64,000 bases of DNA from Asterella californica. Its lineage: Eukaryota > Streptophyta > Marchantiopsida > Marchantiales > Aytoniaceae. Made by a program: the position numbers and the translations under genes. Below, one piece after another: positions 57,077 through 64,000 of this stretch. Location of the stretch: assembly GCA_036924285.1 (NCBI GenBank), contig JAYKYS010000012.1:16058001-16122000 (forward strand), given 5' to 3'. Each line of letters begins with the position of its first letter. Position 1 is the first letter of the stretch. The notes beneath the pieces are model-generated. The model was not told the origin of the DNA and did not search any database. It saw only the letters and a program-made list of their open reading frames with translations.

Positions 57077-58188
57077 GACGGGATAGCGAGAGTGATGGAT
57101 CTACTGCTACTATGATCCCGCTTGAGCAGCCTGAGAGATCACAGGAGGTTGATGGAAAGGCTGCTCAAGATTCAGAAAGTAGTTACACTGTGCATAGTTG
57201 GAAATCTGGGTTGATGGCTTTCAGTTCTGATGATTGGAGTGAGTTCACACGGATGGAGGATTTGACTGAGAAGAGTAGAAGGCAGATGGAGAGGTGTGCA
57301 GCAAATCTGCGTTGTACAGGAGTTCTGAAGGAAGATGAGATGATTTATGGTGTTTATGAGGAGTTTGTAGGTGTGCATTCTTTTGTTCGTTGGCTAGACA
57401 ATGTGAGTAGATTGATGGAGGGGAAAAATAGTGTGGTGGTGATCCCTATCCACTCTCGATGCATATATAAGGAGATTGCTACATACCTGCAGTTCTTTCC
57501 TCATCCGATGCAGAATAATGAAGGGAGAGAAGTAAGTTGTTGGTGTGCACTCCCTCAGGAAGCAGACGTCCATGCGAAGTACAAATCTGTACTGAGAAAG
57601 GTAAGACCGGTAGCAGCTCAACTACCTGCTAACTCCCAGCAGCAAATACAATTAGTGGGGACGACTGAACCTATATTGCGTGATCATAGACGGGTAGGGC
57701 ACCAGTTTACTGAGGAGACATTGAAGGAGCTCCAGATAGGAGGGGATGAATTCTTGACTGAGGTCGAGAAGACAATGTTTGAACAGATGGTAGTAAATCA
57801 TGGTAAAGCATTCTCTTTTTCAGCAGAAGAGATAGGTTGTGTGGACCCGCAGGTTATAGCACCTGTGGTTATATTCACAATCCCTCATGTGCCTTGGGAC
57901 CTGAAACCGATCCCAGTTCCTCGTGCTTTATTGCCTAAACTCATCGAGTTGTTGAAGGAGAAGGTACAGATGGGGATACTTGAGCTGTCTATGGGACCAT
58001 ATTCTAGTAGGTGGTTCACTGTGCCCAAGAAGTCAGGAGCTTTGCGTTTTATTCAAGACCTACAGCCTGCGAATAACGTAACCATTCGTAACGTTGGGAC
58101 GGGTCCTGTGATTGAAGAGATAGCAGAGGCATTTGCAGGGAGAGCTATCTATTCAATAGGAGATCTATATTCTGGTTATGATCAATTC
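57052..58188 (+). pseudogene. Element 3 pol, N-terminal part of RT
   Basis: The pol frame is open from 57052, in the -1 frame, overlapping the last 25 bases of gag-protease; the first ATG is 57112. It has PIPVPRALLPKLIELLKEKV, RWFTVPKKSGALRFIQD and SIGDLYSGYDQFQL, and then breaks off. The catalytic box, RNase H and integrase are missing. No clear slippery heptamer is seen in the overlap. Confidence 0.85.
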
Positions 58189-58585
58189 CAGCTTGACAAG
58201 CTGCCCCCTAGCTTGGGATGAAATATCACCTTGAAGGGGGACGAAAAGTTCCAGAATGCGGAGCTCGTCGAGAAGAGCAACTTCATACTTTTGGTTTCGA
58301 GGAAAAGCGTTCTAGGTGATAGTTAGTACAGGTCTTAAGTTGTGAAAAGTGCGAAAGAGAGAAATCGGTCGATTCTAACTCGTGACTCAAATTCATGATC
58401 TGATATCATTAGTGCGTAGGTGTTCGTGAGTAATATAGTTTTGACTCCTCATGGAGTATAAATAAATAAATATATTTACACACACTCCTTGTACATTGAC
58501 TTTCATTCACGCACGATGGTCAATGAAATTATATATGTAGTTGTCAGATAAGGGTCCTAGAAATAGTAGGTTGATGTTATTTTTG
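58189..58585 (+). repeat. Left inverted end (T repeat) of the composite element
   Basis: It starts with the palindromic CAGCTTGACAAGCTG at 58189-58203 and continues to GATAAGGGTCCTAG. It is inverted at 63236-63562, and its inner part is shared with 32563-32850 and 53311-53561. Confidence 0.8.
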
Positions 58586-58762
58586 ATTTGAACTATAAAT
58601 TTACATGCTAAAATGACTAGAATTTAACAAAATATTTGAAACTAAACTAAATAAACATAATAATATCTATAATTCAACTAAAAAGTTTAATTATGTTTAT
58701 CTTAATTTAATTTCAAATATTTTTGTTCAATTCTAATGATTTTAGCATGTAAATTTATAGTT
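58586..58762. repeat. Foldback repeat, copy 2
   Basis: Same arms as 32872-33057, with small deletions. 58768-58965 after it (CGTCGGTAACAAGACGA, then GTAAAGGAAGCTGCCCTG) repeats parts of 33060-33160 and 34930-35130. Confidence 0.8.
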
Positions 58763-58965
58763 AGGACATTTGTAGCGTCGGTAACAAGACGAATAGTGTG
58801 TTTTACGTTAGGATGAAGGATGACATTACTATCCTGGTTATGCTCGATGAGACATATTGTGTAACGCTATCGTATTGTACGTAAGTCCATACAGTGAAAA
58901 GTAGTTGTACGAAGATTATATTTTTTTTCTCTTTTTTTCTGTATTGTGTAAAGGAAGCTGCCCTG

Positions 58966-59760
58966 CACTAAGATCTGTGGGGTCATCACCAGCACCTGCA
59001 TCACCAACCGAGTTCTGTCAAGTGAAGCAGCCTTGTATCAAGTCGCAGAAAACGTTGTAAGAAATATCTTCACCAGAAGCGAGGTTAATCAAGTCACGTA
59101 TCGCTCTACAGATCGTGTAGCCTACTAATCGTGTACCTCATGGTTATTGATCTCCTCCTGTCACTTATCAGGCTTCCAGGTATCGACTCCCAAAGAACCA
59201 AAATATTCTCCTAACCTCAAGTCAGTATGCAGATTGATCACGCTTGATTGCTGTTCACCAGAATGGCCACGTAGTCAACTGCGCAAATTAAATCTTTGCC
59301 AGAGAACGATATATTTCGAACATTATACTCCCATGAGTGAATGCGAGTAGCCTCAAACAAGCTATCAAGTCCGTACCAGCGTTCAACTCGAAAAGAAAGC
59401 TGCTCATGAGGGCATAACGAGACGAGTTCCAGATGGAGTAGGGGAAATCGGTGCACGTCAGCTACGAGCCAACAAACACGCGCACTTACAAAGAGCATCC
59501 AGTAACTAAAAAAACTTAAAACGTATGAGGTACAACCTTTAAACTTTGTTGGAGTGATCCGTACCTGCCTAACCAGGTGTACTGTCGGAGCAAGAAAAAT
59601 TGCCACCTTCTTCTTGTCGGGAATGCGTAGTTTGTGAGCGAGCGACTTCATGAGCAAGACAGCGATCAACGTCTTGCCGCATCCTGTTTCCAAATAAACG
59701 ATGGTGTTCTTATTCTGAGCTTCTACCAGAACCTCGAGTTGGTATCTGCGTAACTCACGG
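58966..59760 (-). pseudogene. DCL: Dicer-like (DCL) gene fragment, three exons
   Basis: Exon 1 (59565 to about 59760) encodes [32 protein letters not shown] (Walker A) and [11 protein letters not shown], ending in CAG before GTACGG. Exon 2 (59137-59250) encodes [20 protein letters not shown], then WKPDK-stop-QEEINNHE. Exon 3 (58966-58995) encodes VLVMTPQIL and is cut by repeat sequence. All joints are in phase 0, with GT and AG ends. This is the start of the N-terminal helicase of plant Dicer-like proteins, which make small RNAs from double-stranded RNA. TGA 59161-59163 probably replaces Trp. PAZ and RNase III parts are absent. Whether it derives from DCL1, 2, 3 or 4 is unclear. Confidence 0.88.
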
Positions 59761-59831
59761 AAGACAATAAGCAGCTTATCAGACGAGAGGCGAAAGCCAG
59801 TACAGGTTCAAGAAGACGCAGAAGTGTTTCG

Positions 59832-60027
59832 TAAGTCCGTGCTGCTGAGCCTGTGCTTAGAGATCCTACACAAGTAGGACACAAGTTTACTCAAGAGACA
59901 CTTGAGCAGCTCCAGATGGGAGGTAGGGTGGTGATCCCCATCCATTCTCGTGAAGTCTATGAAGAGATTATCTCATACTTGCGATATCGTCTTCATCCGA
60001 GACTGGAGAATGGATGGAAGAATGCAG
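59832..60027 (+). pseudogene. Permuted gypsy pol fragment, copy 1
   Basis: It encodes VLRDPTQVGHKFTQETLEQL, then VVIPIHSREVYEEIISYL and HPRLENGWK. Both pieces match element 3 pol, but in reversed order: there PIHSR comes about 80 residues before VGHQFTEETL. It ends at the repeat that begins ACATATTGTGTAACG. Confidence 0.8.
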
Positions 60028-60033
60028 ACATAT

Positions 60034-60558
60034 TGTGTAACGCTATCGTATTGTACGTAGGTCCATACAGTGAAAAGTAGTTGTACGAAGATTATATTTT
60101 TTTTTCTCTTTTTTTCTGTATTGTGTAAAGGAAGCTGCCCTGTAGCTTATCAAGCTAGGCGGGAGTTAAGCTGGGGCTATGCTCGACAAGCTGCCCCTTA
60201 GCTTGGATTGAGATATCAACTCCAAGGGGGAGGCAAAAGTCTCTAGAATGTAAAGCTCGTCGAGGAGAGCGATTTCGTACTTCCAGTTTTGACAAAAAGT
60301 GTTTCAAGTGGTAGTTAGTACGTGTTTTAGATTGAGAAATATACGAAAGAGAGAAATCCGTCGATTCTGACTCGTAGTTCGAACTCAGAATATGATAACA
60401 TGAGTGTGTAGGTGTTCATAAGTACTGTAATTTTGACTCATTATTTGATAAAAACGGAGTTATATAGTGAAGTTAGCGTAGAAAAGGTTAGTAAAGACTT
60501 TACAGGAAAATTTCTCTGTAAAAGCATATGTACAGAATTTTCAACGCTTTTGAACGGA
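60034..60558 (+). repeat. AGCTGCCCC-type terminal repeat, copy 3
   Basis: Reverse counterpart of 34501-35065: GTCCATACAGTGAAAAGTAG, AAGGAAGCTGCCCTGTAGC, CTCGACAAGCTGCCCCTTAG and CAAGTGGTAGTTAGTACG, through to TTGAACGGAACC. Confidence 0.8.
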
Positions 60559-61000
60559 ACCAAAGGCCATCCCAGTGATAGGACGCCTGCCTAGGGAGGA
60601 GGAGGTCTAAGGATCAAATCCCCATGGCCTCTGGTTCCTATTCCGGCATGTTGGCCTCCCGGATGGGAGTCTATGTTGGGTATGCAGCCACGTCCTGCAT
60701 ATCTAGGGGCGGGAGACCGGTATCTCCCTTAATCGTGGGCTTCCTGGCCTAAGCCTCCGCATGTCATCGTGAATATACCATGGGAGATACTTGGTGCGCA
60801 TATGGGGGGTGCGCATATGAGGGGTGGGCTGTAAGCCTTGTGGGGCAGCCCCATAAGTGTATGGACTTCGGCTTACATTGGATGGCTTGAGGTATATTCA
60901 GGGTGGCATCAAGATGGCATCAAGGGCACGGAATACTTTTGCTGATTAGTTAAATAATCATCGAGTTAGCTTGCAATTGCAAAAGAAGCTATGTGAACCT
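60559..61000 (+). repeat. tRNA-like SINE, copy 3
   Basis: A-box-like CCCAGTGATAGG at 60571-60582 and B-box-like GGATCAAATCC at 60611-60621, with GCCTGCCTAGGGAGGAGGAG between them. Spacing of about 30 bp fits a pol III promoter. The body is nearly identical to 34026-34500 in reverse. Confidence 0.6.
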
Positions 61001-61457
61001 TTATTAGTGTAGAAGTAGGGTTTACAGAGGTAACAGTGTGCTTTTATTTAAAAAAGGTTAGCTTTGAAAATCTGAGGATCTGTACGTAAGGACAGTAAGG
61101 GGGCAGCTTAGCTAGGGCCATGCTAGGCTAGCAGAGGGGCAGCTTAGCTGGGGCTTTAAACTTTAGATTAAATATCTGCGGCGGCTTGAGATCGCGACAC
61201 TTTTTCAGGAGATTTTTGACAGAAAGGAGAGAGCTGAAGCGGGAGGAGAAGGATTAGGGATTAGGATCGGAGACACGCAAGTGAAGCTTGGAGACGGAGA
61301 GAGATCAACTTTCAGGACAGAACTGAATTGGAGGTAATTTATTGAGAGAGATCATTTGATACTTTTGATCGACGCTAGATCAAATTTCTGAGAGTTCTCA
61401 ATCGGACACAAGGAGAGGAACAAGATTCAGGGGTATGAATTTCACCTAGAAATTGTA
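61001..61457 (+). repeat. Repeat G, copy 2
   Basis: Contains GGGGGCAGCTTAGC and GGGGCAGCTTAGCTGGGGC, then CTGCGGCGGCTTGAGATC and ATCAAATTTCTGAGAG, the reverse of 38660-39080. No gene. Confidence 0.6.
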
Positions 61458-61602
61458 TATGTACTTGGCGGATAAGGGTCCTAGGAGAGCTGATTCTATA
61501 TAATCAAAATGTTAAATATATAATTTACAATATATAATATATACACATAATATATACATATAATATACAAACTTGTACTAAATATATATAATATGCAATA
61601 CA
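61458..61602 (+). repeat. Direct repeat left of the captured block
   Basis: TTGTATATGTACTTGGCGGA through TACTAAATATATATAATATG matches 62488-62632 in the same direction. The pair encloses the pol fragments and the unidentified exon. It shares GATAAGGGTCCTAG with the T repeat. Confidence 0.7.
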
Positions 61603-61976
61603 GAATAGATGGAAGGATGCAGTCTGTTGGTGTGGCTTACATCAGGAAGCGGAAGTACACGCCAAGTATAAAGCTGTAGCGAGGAAGGTGAGACCTGTGG
61701 CGACCCAATTACCTGTCGATTCTCAGCAGCAGATGGAGCTAGCGGCTGCTGAGCCTGTGCTTAGAGATCCTACACAGGTAGGACACAAGTTTACTCAAGA
61801 GACACTTGAGCAGCTCCAGATGGGAGGTAGGGTGGTGATCCCCATCCATTCTCGTGAAGTCTATGAAGAGATTATCTCATACTTGCGATATCGTCTTCAT
61901 CCGAGACTGGAGAATGGATGGAAGGATGCAGTCTGTTGGTGTGGCTTACATCAAGAAGCGGAAGTACACGCCAAGA
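61603..61976 (+). pseudogene. Permuted gypsy pol fragment, copy 2 (309-bp tandem unit)
   Basis: It encodes WKDAVCWCGLHQEAEVHAKY, VRPVATQLPVDSQQQMEL, VGHKFTQETLEQLQMGG, VVIPIHSREVYEEIISYL and then WKDAVCWCGLHQEAEVHAK again. GGAAGGATGCAGTCTGTTGG starts at 61611 and 61920, so the unit is 309 bp. In element 3 the same stretch is one linear run starting from PIHSR. Here the end of the unit is joined to its start. Confidence 0.8.
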
Positions 61977-62275
61977 AGTACACACGAGAGAAGAGCGAGT
62001 TGCAAAGAAGAGGAAACTACTTGAAGAGAAAAAAAGGTTGTCTAAAAGGGAGAAGGAGGACCATGATTTTGAAGAGGATGATGAGGTACAAGAAGGGGAT
62101 GAACCTCCTAACAAAACGTCAAAGAAGGAATTCGAACCTGAGGAAGAGGTTCGTCAGATCACAAGCAAATTATACAAAGAGAAAGTTGTCCATGAACCAT
62201 ATGTGTGGAGGAACACCTTAGAAGAAAAAGACGACGAAGATTCAAAGCTTGATGATATATGCAGGATATAGTTAC
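61977..62275 (+). pseudogene. Unidentified exon-like fragment, highly charged
   Basis: Joined to the pol fragment at AAGAAGTACACA, the frame ending at 62271 encodes RVAKKRKLLEEKKRLSKREK, EDHDFEEDDEVQEGDEPPNK, and ITSKLYKEKVVHEPYVWRN. It is rich in Lys and Glu and looks like a nuclear protein segment or coiled coil. There is no start of its own. It does not look like a gypsy domain and may come from a host gene. A short possible exon lies between TTTGCAG and GTCAGA at 62415-62452. Confidence 0.4.
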
Positions 62276-62487
62276 TGTTCTAGCTGTGTCCTCCATCACC
62301 TTGCTGTAAGTGTATACTATCCAAAATAACTACAAGCTACAAGTCTGCACTTAGGATACCTTGTGTGTCGACAAAAATCACGCATGCTGATGGATCATAT
62401 ACACATAGTTTGCAGGATCTTACAATGCTTCAAGTTCTCAAGAAATATGAAAGGTCAGATTCTATTACTCGCACGATGATCAATGAA

Positions 62488-62632
62488 ATTGTATATGTAC
62501 TTGACGGATAAGGGTCCTAGGAGAGCTGATTCTATATAATCAAAATGTTAAATATATAATATGTAATATATAATATATACATATAATATACAGACTTGTA
62601 CTAAATATATATAATATGCAATATATATTATA
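62488..62632 (+). repeat. Direct repeat right of the captured block
   Basis: Partner of 61458-61602. AT-rich TATATAATATG runs follow, then TTTCATCCCAAGCTAGGGGGCAGC at 62641-62664, another copy of the AGCTGCCCC end in reverse. Confidence 0.7.
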
Positions 62633-62652
62633 TAAGGATATTTCATCCCAAG

Positions 62653-63123
62653 CTAGGGGGCAGCATCTAGCTTTGCCTTGGTCTCTTGTAACCAAGACCA
62701 GGACAAGATACCCTCCATCGTGTCACCTAAGCTCATAACTAAAAACTCGTGCTTCTTAGTTACCCCTCCAACAGTAATAGGGACACTCATGAGCTTTTCT
62801 GTAACGGTTGTGCTACCTTGCACAAACCTTACCACCAACGGGCTCATGATCTTGGTTCTAGTCACCCCTAAAGTCTTTACCAGTTTTTCATCCAAGACAT
62901 TCACATCTGCTCCAGTATCAATAAGTAAACAACACCGTTGGTTTCCTATTTTCACTTCAATCCACGGCAAAAAATCTCCATGTTCTACCAAATGCTCACC
63001 AGCACATACCTTTGCTCCAGTAGATGCCTCAACATGTTCTTCAACACTGGTTGTCTCTTCAAGCTGTCCCCTAGCTTGTTCGATGACAAAAATTAATTTT
63101 TTGTATTTAACCATCTTCAACAA
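62653..63123 (-). pseudogene. Retropepsin-type protease fragment
   Basis: The minus-strand frame encodes WIEVKIGNQRCCLLIDTGAD, VNVLDEKLVKTLGVT, FVQGSTTVTEKLMSVPITVG and ILSWSWLQETKAKLD. The D-T-G-A active site and the I-L-x-x-x-W-L flap-end pattern are those of retroelement aspartic proteases. It differs from the D-H-G-S proteases of family A and from C and D, so it comes from another element. No gag or RT is next to it, and the frame runs into the T repeat at its ends. Confidence 0.75.
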
Positions 63124-63235
63124 ACGATATTCAAGTTACATACATAATATTAATATATAAGTTAGTAAGTAATAAAATAAATTTACATAATTAAATACCA
63201 AAGAGTTTAAAGTACTTTCAGCAGGATATGGAGTC
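63097..63235. repeat. AT-rich repeat E, copy 2
   Basis: Matches 29950-30070: TTTTTTGTATTTAACCATC, ATTCAAGTTACATACATAAT and AAGTAATAAAATAAATTTAC. Confidence 0.75.
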
Positions 63236-63570
63236 TACATGATGCTCTCAATGAAAGTCAATGTACAAGGAGTGCATATATATATTTATTTATATTCCAT
63301 GAGGAGTCAAAACTATATTACTCACGAACACTTACGCACTTATGATGTCAGATCATGAATTCGAATCACGAGTTAGAATCGACAGATATCTCTCTTTCGC
63401 ACTTCTCACAACTTAAAACCTGTACTAACTATCACCTAGAACGCTTTTTCTCGAAACCAAAATTATGAAGTTGCTCTTCTCGACGAGCTCCGAATTTTGG
63501 AACTTTTCACCCCCCTTCAAGGTGATATTTCATCCCAAGCTAGGGGGCAGCTTGTCAAGCTGCCCCCTAG
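63236..63570 (-). repeat. Right inverted end (T repeat) of the composite element
   Basis: It is inverted relative to 58189-58510 and ends with AGCTAGGGGGCAGCTTG, T and CAAGCTGCCCCCTAGCT, a perfect 17-bp palindrome with a one-base centre. The outermost CCCCCTAGCT may be the remnant of a second element meeting the first. Confidence 0.8.
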
Positions 63571-64000
63571 CTGATGGGTTGAGAAGCCCTGCACTTACCT
63601 CGAGTGTCACTGAGGTAGCTTCCCTCTCCTCGCTCTTCGCTGACCCTGCTGTTTTTGCGGTGCGTCTTCCTCGGCTTCGGCTTCTGCTTCGGAAGACGGA
63701 ATCGTCTTCTGGGAAGCAGAGTCGAATGGTGCGTCTTCGGTCTTCTGAGACACGGGTGCGGTACTGGGGACCATGGCGACCTCATAGGGGTCCGGGGAAG
63801 TCGCTTCCTCCACACGGAATACCTGGGAAGACGGCTCATCTTCCTGTCTTCCAGAAGACATCCTGTCTTCCGGGGCGTCTTCCGGAGTCTTCTCGGCTTC
63901 CAACGCTGTCACCACCAAGTGCACAGCGAGATCGAACTCCTCCTTCTCCATTCCGGATCCAGTCGATGGTACTGGAGCGTGGGAAGATGCGGTTGCAGGT
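63571..64000 (-). pseudogene. Family B ORF fragment, copy 2
   Basis: The minus strand shares CCATCGACTGGATCCG and GAGAAGGAGGAGTTCGA with 2405-2460 and encodes EKEEFDLAVHL, as there, but goes on VVTALEAEKTPEDAPEDR and an acidic, Ser/Glu-rich tail, ending at 63607. So this copy shows the undisturbed family B frame. It is cut by the T repeat on the left and by the window edge on the right. Confidence 0.65.

Larger units (their letters stand above)
53562..58188 (+). mobile_element. Element 3: Ty3/gypsy, family A, cut inside RT
   Basis: It has a 5' LTR, a possible primer site, gag-protease and the first part of RT, in the same design as element 2. It is lost from 58189 on, in the codons after DLYSGYDQ, where a repeat with AGCTGCCCC ends begins. 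It inserted in the T repeat next to family H copy 2. Confidence 0.9.
58189..63562. mobile_element. Composite element with long inverted ends and captured genes
   Basis: The left end (58189-58510) and the right end (about 63240-63562) are inverted copies: CAGCTTGACAAGCTGCCCCC, TTGGGATGAAATATCACCTT, GTTCTAGGTGATAGTTAGTA and TGACTCCTCATGGA-TATAAA. Between them lie a foldback repeat, three DCL exons, two blocks of gypsy pol fragments, a SINE, an unidentified exon and a retropepsin fragment. No transposase gene is seen, so mobility would need help from elsewhere. It may also be several nested insertions. No target duplication was established. Confidence 0.55.

Noticed and set aside
59238..59560. 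The open frame covering the intron and exon 2 start of the DCL fragment as a coding exon
   Set aside because: The frame continues from exon 1 past a good GTACGG donor, and its peptide does not resemble DCL. The acceptor before 59250 gives the matching sequence.

Overview
This window is eukaryotic nuclear DNA from a plant. Evidence: Ty3/gypsy LTR retrotransposons nested in each other, short GT-AG introns of about 83-140 bp, a plant-type 25S rRNA fragment, a chloroplast psaB fragment, a short TTTAGGG run and exons of a Dicer-like (DCL) gene. Compact introns and the types of gypsy element would suit a seedless plant such as a lycophyte, but that is a guess and no species can be named. Everything below was read by eye; no database search was run.

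Layout. 1-5.5 kb: minus-strand remnants of two gypsy families (A and B), fused in frame at about 2396. 5.5-12.4 kb: element C, a minus-strand gypsy element with broken gag, protease, RT, RNase H and integrase. 12.4-29.9 kb: element D, a minus-strand chromovirus with a chromodomain after its integrase. D is split inside RNase H by element 2 (16162-26249, plus strand, two 2.02-kb LTRs, apparent 4-bp target duplication CCGT). 30-32.6 kb and 50.3-53.3 kb: two copies of a repeat (family H) with terminal direct repeats, each carrying about 350-430 bp of 25S rRNA and followed by the same AT-rich block; a 99-bp psaB fragment sits at the edge of the second copy. 32.6-42.1 kb: repeat termini, foldback sequences, a tRNA-like SINE and shuffled copies of exon fragments, possibly from an RNA-dependent RNA polymerase (RDR). 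44.4-45.3 kb: a two-exon gene for a zinc-finger protein with an acidic repeat tail. 45.5-48.4 kb: a 546-bp higher-order satellite rich in CGATAC. 48.8-49.8 kb: a minus-strand spliced gene of unknown function. 53.6-58.2 kb: element 3, family A, plus strand, cut inside RT. 58.2-63.6 kb: a composite repeat with long inverted ends holding three DCL exons, a SINE, permuted gypsy pol fragments, an unidentified exon and a retropepsin fragment. 63.6-64 kb: family B again.

No retroelement here has an intact coding set. Many breaks are single in-frame stops or one-base frameshifts, and several stops fit C-to-T change on one strand, as expected of methylated, silenced DNA. The two spliced genes at 44.4-49.8 kb are the best candidates for functional protein-coding genes. 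The notable theme is that repeats here carry pieces of 25S rRNA, plastid DNA and RNA-silencing genes.
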